Shown one piece after another: positions 41,467 through 49,384 of a stretch of DNA of 64,000 nucleotides (the first letter of the stretch is position 1; every line of letters starts with the position of its first letter). The notes beneath the pieces were generated by a model. It saw only the letters and a program-made list of their open reading frames with translations, was not told the origin of the DNA and ran no database searches. The translations under genes and the position numbers were made by a program. Source of the DNA: Emticicia sp. 21SJ11W-3 (GTDB lineage: Bacteria; Bacteroidota; Bacteroidia; Cytophagales; Spirosomataceae); the NCBI RefSeq assembly GCF_024138715.1, contig NZ_CP092074.1, positions 1,426,001-1,490,000 on the forward strand, written 5' to 3'.

Positions 41467-43206
41467 ATGGAATCAGTAAAATTTTCCGAGCTTCCGCTTT
41501 CGGAGTATGTTCTTCGTGCGATTGAAGAATTAGGTTTTGAGTACGCTACCCCTATCCAGTCAGCAGCTATTCCGGTTGTAATGCGTGGTGGCGACGTAAT
41601 TGGCCAGGCGCAAACAGGTACAGGTAAAACTGCAGCCTTTGGTATACCGGCCATAGAAGCAGTTGACGAAACAGACAGAAGCACACAGGTTTTAATTATG
41701 TGCCCTACGCGTGAGTTGGCACTGCAGGTAAAAGAGCAGATTCAAAAACTGGCCAAGTACAAAAAAGGCTTGAACGTAGCTGCGATTTATGGTGGTGAGT
41801 CATACGAGCGCCAATTCCTTGCCTTGAAAAAAGGTTCTCAGATTGTGGTAGGTACGCCCGGCCGTATTATGGACCACATTGAACGCAAAACACTTGTGTT
41901 GAGCGATATTAAGCTGGCTATTCTTGATGAAGCCGATGAAATGCTTAATATGGGTTTCCGTGAAGATATTGAAAAAATCTTGTCTTTTTCTCCGACTGAA
42001 AGACAAACCCTGTTGTTTTCGGCTACTATGTCGCCCGAAATCCTTTCAATAACCAAGCGTTTTCAGAAAGATCCTGAAATTATTAAAACATTGAAGAAAG
42101 AGGTTTCAAACGCCAACATTGAGCAGTTTTTCTTTGCTGTACGTAAAGAAGCTAAAATGGAGGTAATGACCCGCCTGATAGATGTGCATGATTTGAAACT
42201 GATGCTTGTGTTTGCCAACACGAAATCTAAAGTTGATGAAATCGTGAGCGATTTGCAGGTACGTGGCTACGCCGCTGAGGGTTTGCATGGAGACATGCGC
42301 CAGCAGGTGCGTTCTCAGGTTATGAGCAAATTCCGCGCGGGTGTAACAACGATACTGGTAGCTACTGACGTAGCTGCTCGTGGTATTGACGTTTCTGGTG
42401 TAGATGCAGTCTTTAACTTTGATGTACCCCAAGACCTTGAGTATTACGTGCACCGCATTGGCCGTACTGGTCGTGCCGGTAAAACCGGAAAAGCATTTAT
42501 GCTTATTTCAGGCCGTGATAAATACCGTCTGCGTGACATCGAAAACTATACTAAAGTAAAAATTGAACAAGGAAAAATACCGACATTCAATGAATTGGTA
42601 AAGACGCGTCATCGTAAGTTCATTGAGCAGGTAAGAGAAACGCTTCTTGCCGGAGTAGACAATTTCTATGAAGATATAGTAGGCGAATTGAGCGAAGAAG
42701 GCTATTCTGATGCACAAATTATGGCCGCTTTGATTAACATGCAGGTTGGAGCCGTAAAAAGCGAATTCTCTGATGCACAACTTTCTGACAGCTACCGTGA
42801 ACCAAGGACTCAGGACGCGAGATTTGAAAGAAAAGACGCAAGAGGCAGCTTTGGCAGCAGAGATGCCGGACGCCGCGAATTTGGCGGAAGAGACCAGCAA
42901 CGTGGAACCGAACGCCGTTTTGAACCCCGTGACAGACGTCAGGACCCGGGTAGCCGTGGTTCAGGCAGAACAGACATGGTTCGCTTGTTTATCAGCGTAG
43001 GCCGTAAAGATAACGTAGCCCCTAACCATATTGTAGGTGCCATTACGTCAGAAGCCCGCATTGCAGGCCGTGCCATTGGTCAAATTGATATTTATGACAA
43101 ATTCAGTTTTGTTGAGGTTCCTCAGCAAGACGTAAAAAAAGTATTAGACGGTATGCAAGGCAAAACCATCAATGCCCGCGAGGTAAGTATGGAAATTGCG
43201 AAGTAA
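41467..43206 (+). CDS. deaD: DEAD-box ATP-dependent RNA helicase DeaD/CsdA-like
   Basis: 579 residues. Two RecA domains with Q-motif (YATPIQSAAIP), Walker A AQTGTGKT (48-55), PTRELA, DEAD at 154-157, SAT, and HRIGRTGRAG. Then come an Arg/Gly/Asp-rich low-complexity stretch (about 440-500) and a DbpA-type RNA-binding domain (VRLFISVGRKDNVAPNHIVGAIT to the end). This architecture is the DeaD/CsdA group, which unwinds structured RNA in ribosome assembly and cold adaptation. It has a good promoter and a leader of about 200 nt, as expected for a cold-regulated mRNA, and a strong terminator. Confidence 0.94.
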   Translation: MESVKFSELPLSEYVLRAIEELGFEYATPIQSAAIPVVMRGGDVIGQAQTGTGKTAAFGIPAIEAVDETDRSTQVLIMCPTRELALQVKEQIQKLAKYKKGLNVAAIYGGESYERQFLALKKGSQIVVGTPGRIMDHIERKTLVLSDIKLAILDEADEMLNMGFREDIEKILSFSPTERQTLLFSATMSPEILSITKRFQKDPEIIKTLKKEVSNANIEQFFFAVRKEAKMEVMTRLIDVHDLKLMLVFANTKSKVDEIVSDLQVRGYAAEGLHGDMRQQVRSQVMSKFRAGVTTILVATDVAARGIDVSGVDAVFNFDVPQDLEYYVHRIGRTGRAGKTGKAFMLISGRDKYRLRDIENYTKVKIEQGKIPTFNELVKTRHRKFIEQVRETLLAGVDNFYEDIVGELSEEGYSDAQIMAALINMQVGAVKSEFSDAQLSDSYREPRTQDARFERKDARGSFGSRDAGRREFGGRDQQRGTERRFEPRDRRQDPGSRGSGRTDMVRLFISVGRKDNVAPNHIVGAITSEARIAGRAIGQIDIYDKFSFVEVPQQDVKKVLDGMQGKTINAREVSMEIAK

Positions 43207-43229
43207 TAATTCGTCAGTAATACAATATA

Positions 43230-43262
43230 AAGCACAAAATCATCGGTTTTGTGCTTTTTTTT
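43230..43262 (+). terminator. Rho-independent terminator of deaD
   Basis: 10-bp perfect stem AAGCACAAAA / TTTTGTGCTT, 7-nt loop, followed by T residues; 24 bp after the stop. Confidence 0.9.
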
Positions 43263-43295
43263 ATTAATAAGCTCGCATTTGTACAAAAAGTATTT

Positions 43296-43303
43296 TATAT
43301 TTG
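43296..43303 (+). promoter_or_regulatory. Possible -7 element (TATATTTG) of the 96-residue membrane protein gene
   Basis: Matches TAnnTTTG, 33 bp before the start codon at 43336. A TTTG at 43278-43281 is only 14 bp away, short of the usual spacing. Confidence 0.4.
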
Positions 43304-43335
43304 GTTAGTCTCTTACCCTTTAAATACTAACCCGT

Positions 43336-43626
43336 ATGAAAACTTGCAGTTTAATTGCCAACATTTGTATGCTGGTGATTCTCATTCCTGCAGCATTTGG
43401 CGCCATCATGTCGCCCTATGTATTCAATGCAGGAACAAGCCAATCGGCATGGTTGATTTTCGGAACGCTCGTTGCTTTACCCATTTTAATTGTTTCCACA
43501 CAGGTGGTTTCCTGGATAGCATTTGTTAAAAGAAACTACGACTTTGCTTTTAAAGTAAGCCTGGTGCCAATGGTGGATATTCTGATTATGGTTTTTTTGT
43601 TTACGGTTAGTTATGAATTGAAGTAG
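43336..43626 (+). CDS. Small three-helix membrane protein of unknown function
   Basis: 96 residues with three hydrophobic segments (about 7-27, 39-62 and 71-92) and a short basic loop FVKRNYDFAFK between the last two. No family recognised. It is bracketed by its own -7 box and a strong terminator, which argues that it is a real single-gene unit. Confidence 0.7.
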   Translation: MKTCSLIANICMLVILIPAAFGAIMSPYVFNAGTSQSAWLIFGTLVALPILIVSTQVVSWIAFVKRNYDFAFKVSLVPMVDILIMVFLFTVSYELK

Positions 43627-43642
43627 AATTGTAAAAAAATTG

Positions 43643-43680
43643 AAAGCCCGGAAAATGTTTCGTTTCCGGGCTTTTTTTGT
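43643..43680 (+). terminator. Rho-independent terminator of the small membrane protein gene
   Basis: 12-bp perfect stem AAAGCCCGGAAA / TTTCCGGGCTTT, 8-nt loop, T-run. 16 bp past the stop at 43626. The remaining sequence to 43894 is AT-rich with no other clear feature. Confidence 0.93.
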
Positions 43681-43894
43681 TGCATTAGAAATATTTTGCC
43701 TTGTCTTTTGCCCCATAAAAGCCAGGAAACAATTTTTTAATATTAAATCATATAAACTAAACAGGTACTTCTTGCATTTTTCTGATTTATGGGTTCAATG
43801 AAAAAACAGACTGTTTTTCGCTTGTAGTTTTTAAGTATATTTATACTGATTGGCTTACAGAGATTTAATTGCATTGAACTATAAGTGAGTAATC

Positions 43895-44599
43895 ATGAAG
43901 ACTTTTCTTCTAAATACCTTCCTGTTTTTTTGTGGCTTGCTTCCTTGTTGTTGTCAGGGAGCACAAAAAGATACTTCAATTGTTCAGACTTTCAGGCAAG
44001 CGGTTGTAGGTTTAAATGTATCAACCCTTGGCGCAGGTACGAACCTATCAGTAATGATTCCCTCAAAAGTTGTTTTACTGGCCGAGCTCGGATTCAGTTA
44101 TTTCAGGTTTACAAGAGAGCTGGATCTGAAATTGCCGGAAGGGTCTTCAGTATTTTTTCAGCCGGATATACATCGAAACGTTTTAACCGGTATGCTTAGC
44201 TGGTACCCGTTTAAGAAAGAAAAATTCTTTTTTAGAGCAGGCCTGGGCTATTGTGTAAGGCAAAAGTATTTTGTCAGGGTTACTTCGCCAACCGGGCTTC
44301 TTTTGGGTGGTGTCGAAATCGCCTCAGAAGATTTCGGGCAGGTAGATTTAGATATTAAATGGAGTAATTTAATGCCTTATGCAGGTATTGGTTTTGGCAA
44401 ACCAGTACCAAAGAAGAAACTAGGCGTAAATTTTAATATAGGTTGTTTTTATATGGGCAGCCCTAAAATAAAAGCCGGGTTTCAGGGTTTTCTTGAGTCT
44501 ACCACCCTGGATAGCCAGATTGCCCTTATCGAGAAAAATGTTAGAAATTATAGTTATTTTCCGATGCTTTCAGTTAGTCTCCGATACAGACTTAACTGA
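43895..44599 (+). CDS. Exported protein, probable outer-membrane beta-barrel
   Basis: 234 residues. Signal peptide MKTFLLNTFLFFCGLLPCCCQG, with a run of three cysteines at its end that could also serve as a lipobox. The mature part alternates polar and hydrophobic residues (for example VVLLAELGFSYFRFTRELDL, FFFRAGLGYCVRQKYFVRV, MPYAGIGFGK, KLGVNFNIGCFYMGSPK) and ends in SYFPMLSVSLRYRLN, a typical beta-barrel C-terminal strand. Function unknown. It is followed after 105 bp by a large secreted protein gene on the same strand, perhaps its partner. Confidence 0.65.
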   Translation: MKTFLLNTFLFFCGLLPCCCQGAQKDTSIVQTFRQAVVGLNVSTLGAGTNLSVMIPSKVVLLAELGFSYFRFTRELDLKLPEGSSVFFQPDIHRNVLTGMLSWYPFKKEKFFFRAGLGYCVRQKYFVRVTSPTGLLLGGVEIASEDFGQVDLDIKWSNLMPYAGIGFGKPVPKKKLGVNFNIGCFYMGSPKIKAGFQGFLESTTLDSQIALIEKNVRNYSYFPMLSVSLRYRLN

Positions 44600-44704
44600 T
44601 TCAATGCGTATGAAGGCATTCTCAATAGCAAATAATGGATAATAGGCCCTCATGCTTAGTGATTAAAAGTTCTACCAAAGTAAAAAATCATTTATAGCCG
44701 TTTT

Positions 44705-46327
44705 ATGGAGCTTAAAATGTCATATAGATTGCTGATTGCAATATTTCTTGAATGTTTTGTTCTGGGTGCCTGCGACAATCCGCTTGATGGCTTTCAGTTG
44801 CTATTCAAAGAGCCGATTGAGAAGTCTAAACTTGAAATAAGGTTTTCAAGCGCTACCGGAAAACTCCCTGAAGACATCAGGCTTACAATAGCCGGTAAAG
44901 ATGCCGACAAGATAGTTACCAACCTGAATACAAAAAACTTCAGAATAAATAAGGAAGGCCTTATTTTTCTGGCCGTCAGTCCTGATGTTACTCCGTCAGC
45001 GCAATCGCCGGTTTCATTTACTGTGGTAGCTGAGGCAGAGGGCTATACAAAAATCATTAAAGAGTTTACTTTTACTGATGCCGGTAATCAGTTCTTTAAC
45101 CCTCGTTTTTTTAGTATGGTAAGTCCGCCTGCCGGGGTATCTGCTAATCAGTTTAAGTTAGTGGCCGGTAAAAACGGAGCAACCACCCAATTGGCAATAT
45201 TAAAGTCTGAGAACGTAACTAAACAGGAAAATGTAGTTGTAACCGTAAAAGAGGGTACAGCTTTTCTGAACAAGCAGAAGCAAGCCGTAGCCGGAGATAT
45301 CGATTTGGTGGTTTATCATTTTGATAACCGTTCCGGTTCTTCCTATCTGCCAGAAGATGGTCTGGCCCGAAACCCGGTAGACAAAAACAATACTAGCTTA
45401 ACAGATGCTTTCAGCTTTTCTACAATGGCAGGTTTTGCGGTTATAGAGGCAAGTTCAGGCACACAAGAAGTAGCCAGCTCGTTTTCAAAACCCATTGCCG
45501 TTACATTTGAACTGAACCCGGCTACCATAAATCCTGACACAAAAGCCGCAATAAAAGCAGGAGATATTATACCATTAATAAGCTATAACCCTGACACAGG
45601 TGTCTGGAAAGTAGAGGGAAGTTCAGTAATTAACAGGAATACAGGCACGGGTAAGTTAGAATGTACTGCAGAAATAGGTTATGCTGCCTATTGGATAAAC
45701 GGTTGGCCGCGCTGGCTTTGTAAACAGGGGCCTACGGTTACCATCAAAAGTAATTTTAAAGACGTAGACCTGTATTATTACTGCGAGTTGGTAAATGCCA
45801 AAACAGGTATTGCCTTTGCAGGATATTATATCAGCTTAAACAATACTGCCGCGTTTCAATTCAATTATTTGCCAAAAGAAACCGAAGAAGCCAGGCTTAG
45901 ATTATTTAATCACAATCATATTTACGGAGGAGACGTCAAGAAACCAATTGCCGAATCGGGCAGTTTAAATATTTGCGAAAACAAAAGCTTTGTTCTGGAT
46001 GTGAGTTCTTTACCCGTTCCGCAGGCTATAGAGCTTGTGTTTGACATCACCTGCCCAAAGGGCATGAAACTCGATGAAAACGCTATTCCGTCTCAAATGA
46101 AAACCCAGTTTAGCGAACCGGGCAAAAATCAATGGGTTAATATGCCCACGATTACAAAAGATGTAAGAGTTGCCAAAACTTATATGCTGAGAATTGGCCA
46201 GCGTTATGATTTGCGTGCCAGTACCGATGGCGGTGTAAACTGGCCATACAAACAGAATAATTACCTTATTGACAAAAGAAGGTGGTCATTTGAGATATTA
46301 GGCGAGGAATTAGGCTATTGTAAATAG
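44705..46327 (+). CDS. Large lipoprotein of unknown function
   Basis: 540 residues. Lipobox VLGAC (Cys23) after a hydrophobic signal; an ATG four codons further on is also possible. The mature protein begins with an Ig-like region (KLEIRFSSATGKLPEDIRLTIAGKDADKIVTNL), then a middle domain (about 130-320) and a C-terminal half with SNFKDVDLYYYCELVNAKTG and scattered cysteines. Beta-rich throughout, as in surface-exposed Bacteroidota lipoproteins. I recognise no family and no catalytic motif. It may work with the beta-barrel protein encoded just upstream. Confidence 0.7.
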   Translation: MELKMSYRLLIAIFLECFVLGACDNPLDGFQLLFKEPIEKSKLEIRFSSATGKLPEDIRLTIAGKDADKIVTNLNTKNFRINKEGLIFLAVSPDVTPSAQSPVSFTVVAEAEGYTKIIKEFTFTDAGNQFFNPRFFSMVSPPAGVSANQFKLVAGKNGATTQLAILKSENVTKQENVVVTVKEGTAFLNKQKQAVAGDIDLVVYHFDNRSGSSYLPEDGLARNPVDKNNTSLTDAFSFSTMAGFAVIEASSGTQEVASSFSKPIAVTFELNPATINPDTKAAIKAGDIIPLISYNPDTGVWKVEGSSVINRNTGTGKLECTAEIGYAAYWINGWPRWLCKQGPTVTIKSNFKDVDLYYYCELVNAKTGIAFAGYYISLNNTAAFQFNYLPKETEEARLRLFNHNHIYGGDVKKPIAESGSLNICENKSFVLDVSSLPVPQAIELVFDITCPKGMKLDENAIPSQMKTQFSEPGKNQWVNMPTITKDVRVAKTYMLRIGQRYDLRASTDGGVNWPYKQNNYLIDKRRWSFEILGEELGYCK

Positions 46328-46353
46328 CACAAGTTTAGGGCATTTCAATAACC

Positions 46354-47217
46354 TTATTTAGTTTTTTCTCTCTGCCCAATGTATAAACCGGCTATTACAA
46401 GGGCTGTACCCAAAAAGGTATGATAGGTGATGGGCTCGTTCAGAAGAAAGTAAGAATAAATAAAGCCGAAAATAGGGCAGAGAAACAAAAACATAGATGC
46501 TTTTACGGCGTCTGCTTTAAGTAGATAAAGCCATAGTTGCACTGCCAATACAGAAACCGGCAAGGTGAGCCAAAGAACCGACAAAGTAAAGTTGAGGTCG
46601 AAATGGTTTGGCTCTTTATGCATTAAAAAAGTAAGTGGCAGCATGACAATACCCCCTATAAATACCTGCCAGCCATTAATGGCCGTCCGAGAAAGTTTCC
46701 AGTCTATGTTTGAATAATAAATAGTGCCAACAGAGTAAGAGAGCATACTCAGAAACAGATAAAACAAGCCTAGAGGAGAAGCGTAGCTTTTCTGAAACAG
46801 GGGATAAGCAGCCACAGCAACACCTGCCAGCCCCATAAGTACGGCCGTCCATTCAGCCCATTTTACCTGCCGGCCAATCCAGAACGCAGAAAGAATACTG
46901 ATAAACAACGGATTGGTTGCCGTGGACAAACTGCCCAAACCCGCAGCTACTTCTTTAATGCCTAGCACAAAAAAACTCAGATAAAGTGTTACATTCAGCA
47001 AGCCGAAAATGGTTAACTCACGCCATTCTTTACCCTTGGGTAGCCTGTCTTTTTGCACCACAAAAGAGTAAGCCAGCATTAAAATGCCGGCGGCAAGAAA
47101 CCGAACCTGAAAAAGCACCAGTGGCTCAGCCGAACGGAGACCAAGCTTGGCAGCGGCAGAGGCAGAAGCCCACAAAGCGGCAAAAAGTAATCCTGTAAAA
47201 ACAAGTTTCAGGTTCAA
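46354..47217 (-). CDS. EamA/DMT superfamily transporter
   Basis: 287 residues with ten transmembrane helices in two EamA repeats. FAALWASASAAAKLGLRSAEPLVLFQVRFLAAG is the first-repeat signature; the second repeat begins near residue 150 and ends FLGTALVIAGLYIGQREK. Members export or import small metabolites; substrate unknown. The start is a TTG whose bases overlap the stop of tatD (TTGA), with no nearby ATG, so translation is probably coupled. Confidence 0.9.
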   Translation of the reverse strand: MNLKLVFTGLLFAALWASASAAAKLGLRSAEPLVLFQVRFLAAGILMLAYSFVVQKDRLPKGKEWRELTIFGLLNVTLYLSFFVLGIKEVAAGLGSLSTATNPLFISILSAFWIGRQVKWAEWTAVLMGLAGVAVAAYPLFQKSYASPLGLFYLFLSMLSYSVGTIYYSNIDWKLSRTAINGWQVFIGGIVMLPLTFLMHKEPNHFDLNFTLSVLWLTLPVSVLAVQLWLYLLKADAVKASMFLFLCPIFGFIYSYFLLNEPITYHTFLGTALVIAGLYIGQREKTK

Positions 47218-48011
47218 GGCTCTGGTTTAATTCTTTCTATTAAATTCATTGCATTGGCAGTAGTCTGATGAACCACTTCGTTATACGATAATTGCTTCAG
47301 TTCGGCAATCCGTTGGGCCACCAACGCCAGGTAGGCCACTTCGTTTCTTTTGCCTCTGTGCGGCACAGGGGCCAGATAGGGCGAGTCTGTTTCCAGTACC
47401 AGATGCTCCAGTCCTATGTGTGGCAACACTTTGTCTATCCCCCCGTTTTTAAAGGTGGCAACGCCGCCTATGCCTAACAAAAAGTTTAGGCTAACTACTC
47501 TGCGGGCTTCTTCCAGATTCCCAGAGAAACAATGAAAAATTCCTCTCAAATCGCTCCACCCAAATTGCTCAATCAGTTCAATGCAACGCACAATGGCGTT
47601 CAGATCTCCGTTTTTCGAATTACGCGAATGGATACAAATAGGTAAACTATATTTCTGAGCCAGGCGCAGCTGGGCAATAAATGCTTCTTCTTGTTGGGGT
47701 ACAAACGACAAGTCCCAGTAGAAATCAATGCCTATTTCGCCTATCATGGCAAACTTTCTTCTGGCCAGCCATTGTTCGGTAATGTTCAGTTCTTGCTCGT
47801 AGTCTTCTTTTATATAGCAGGGGTGAACGCCCATCATGGGTACACATAACCCGGGATACTGTTGCTCCAAGGCCAGCATGCCGTCTATTGTCTCATGGTT
47901 GCAGTTAGGCATCCAGATTTGTTTAATGCCTGTTGCCAGGGCTCTTTCAAGCATTTGGGTACGATCTGGCTCAAACTGCTCATCGTAAATATGTGCGTGG
48001 GTTTCAATCAT
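47214..48011 (-). CDS. TatD family metal-dependent hydrolase
   Basis: 265 residues, amidohydrolase TIM barrel. HxH metal motif MIETHAHIYDEQF (His5, His7), GVHPCYIKED, IGEIGIDFYWD, ICIHSRNSK, FHCFSGNLEEAR and the C-terminal LETDSPYLAPVPHRGKRNEV are all TatD signatures. TatD proteins are 3'-5' exonucleases/DNases of the cytosol. I use the ATG at 48011 rather than a TTG one codon upstream. The stop overlaps the EamA gene start by 4 bp. A TAATTTTG promoter box lies just upstream. Confidence 0.94.
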   Translation of the reverse strand: MIETHAHIYDEQFEPDRTQMLERALATGIKQIWMPNCNHETIDGMLALEQQYPGLCVPMMGVHPCYIKEDYEQELNITEQWLARRKFAMIGEIGIDFYWDLSFVPQQEEAFIAQLRLAQKYSLPICIHSRNSKNGDLNAIVRCIELIEQFGWSDLRGIFHCFSGNLEEARRVVSLNFLLGIGGVATFKNGGIDKVLPHIGLEHLVLETDSPYLAPVPHRGKRNEVAYLALVAQRIAELKQLSYNEVVHQTTANAMNLIERIKPEP

Positions 48012-48028
48012 CAATCCTAAATTTTTTG

Positions 48029-48057
48029 CAAAATTACAATGTTAAAACTGCAAACAA
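48029..48057 (-). promoter_or_regulatory. Promoter of the tatD-EamA unit
   Basis: On the minus strand: TTG (48057-48055), 18-bp spacer, TAATTTTG (48036-48029). Both boxes fit the Bacteroidota consensus; it ends 18 bp before the ATG at 48011. Confidence 0.5.
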
Positions 48058-48060
48058 TAT

Positions 48061-48068
48061 TACTTTTG
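48061..48068 (+). promoter_or_regulatory. Possible -7 element (TACTTTTG) of the WaaE-like gene
   Basis: Matches TAnnTTTG, 19 bp before the ATG at 48088, back to back with the tatD promoter. No TTG at proper spacing. Confidence 0.4.
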
Positions 48069-48087
48069 AAATTAAAAGCTTATCCGC

Positions 48088-48849
48088 ATGAATCTTTCGG
48101 TAGTTATACTTACCTACAATAGTACCCGCACAATCAGAAAGGTTCTGGAGGCCGTAGCCGGATGGGCAAACGAAATAGTAATTGTAGACAGCGGCAGTAC
48201 AGACGGAACGCTTGAAATTGCAAAAGAATTTGGATGTAACGTTTTTTACAAAGCATTTAACGGTTTTGGTAATCAGAAACGCTTTGCTGTTGAGCAGGCC
48301 ATTAATGACTGGGTATTTGTGGTAGATTCGGATGAAGTGGTGACGCAGGAACTAAAAAACGAGATTGACGCCAGCCTTGAATCCAATAACGGGTATCAGG
48401 GTTTTAAGGTGCCTCGCATACTTATCTTCCTGGGCAAGGAATTAAAATATGGCCGCGAGTCTAAATTACCTACCCTCCGGATATTTAATAAGCGCTACGG
48501 GAATTATAATACAAATGATGTGCATGAAGATGTGGTGCTGGATGGCAAAACATTAACATTGAAAAACAGTATGTTACACTACAGTTTCTCTGATGTAGCC
48601 GAGTTTTTTCAGAAAATGAACGACTATTCGTCCAGAAGTGCTTTTGAACTCTACAAAAAAGGTAAGCGGGCCTCAACATTAAAAGTAGTTACAAAATTTC
48701 CGGTAAGTTTTTTTGTTGAGTATTTTATCAGACTTAATTTCCTTAATGGTTATGCAGGGTTGGTTTGGTCACTTACACAGGCTGTTTATGCAAGTCTGAA
48801 ATACATTAAGCTGAAAGAACTGCAAAGCCGGCCCTCATTTTCAAATTAA
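48088..48849 (+). CDS. Family 2 glycosyltransferase, WaaE/KdtX-like
   Basis: 253 residues. LSVVILTYNSTRTIRKVLEAV, EIVIVDSGSTDGTLEIAKEFG, GFGNQKRFAVEQA and WVFVVDSDEVVT (the DxD-like metal site) place it in the LPS-core glucosyltransferase group (WaaE/LgtF-like). TNDVHEDVVLDG is the conserved C-terminal acidic motif. It probably adds a sugar to lipopolysaccharide core or another envelope glycan at the cytoplasmic face. First gene of a three-gene run (gaps 7 and 15 bp). Confidence 0.9.
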   Translation: MNLSVVILTYNSTRTIRKVLEAVAGWANEIVIVDSGSTDGTLEIAKEFGCNVFYKAFNGFGNQKRFAVEQAINDWVFVVDSDEVVTQELKNEIDASLESNNGYQGFKVPRILIFLGKELKYGRESKLPTLRIFNKRYGNYNTNDVHEDVVLDGKTLTLKNSMLHYSFSDVAEFFQKMNDYSSRSAFELYKKGKRASTLKVVTKFPVSFFVEYFIRLNFLNGYAGLVWSLTQAVYASLKYIKLKELQSRPSFSN

Positions 48850-48856
48850 CGTTTCC

Positions 48857-49369
48857 ATGACTACTGTCGGACTTATTTCGGATACCCACGGGTATCTGGA
48901 CAACCGGGTTTTTGAGCATTTCAAAAACTGTGACGAAATATGGCATGCCGGCGATGTGGGTTCTGTAACAATTATTGAACAATTGCAGTCGTTTAAACCA
49001 ACCCGCTTTGTATTTGGCAATATTGACTCAAAAGAGATACAATGGCAATTGCCCGAACACCAGTTTTTTGAGTTAGAGGGTTACCGTATCTGGATGACCC
49101 ACATAGGCGGAGCACCACCTAATTATAACCCGGCCATTAAGAAAAAACTGAAAGAGCAGATACCCGATATTTTTGTTTGTGGGCACTCGCATATACTCAG
49201 GGTTTTACGTGACGAAAAAAAGAACAACATGCTGTATATGAATCCGGGAGCAGCCGGAAATGAGGGCTTTCATAAAGTAAAAACTTTATTGAAATTTTCT
49301 CTCGATAACAGAAAAATGTCTAACTTAGAGGTTGTAGAATTGGGCAGACGAGGGCTGGTAATCCGTTGA
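48857..49369 (+). CDS. YfcE/MJ0936-like metallophosphoesterase
   Basis: 170 residues, calcineurin-like fold. All metal motifs are present: GLISDTHGYLD (Asp9, His11), IWHAGDVGS, FVFGNID, MTHIGG and VCGHSHILRV. YfcE-type enzymes are manganese-dependent phosphodiesterases. The biological substrate is unknown. Gap of 7 bp after the glycosyltransferase gene. Confidence 0.93.
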   Translation: MTTVGLISDTHGYLDNRVFEHFKNCDEIWHAGDVGSVTIIEQLQSFKPTRFVFGNIDSKEIQWQLPEHQFFELEGYRIWMTHIGGAPPNYNPAIKKKLKEQIPDIFVCGHSHILRVLRDEKKNNMLYMNPGAAGNEGFHKVKTLLKFSLDNRKMSNLEVVELGRRGLVIR

Positions 49370-49384
49370 CTTTTAAGATGCTTT

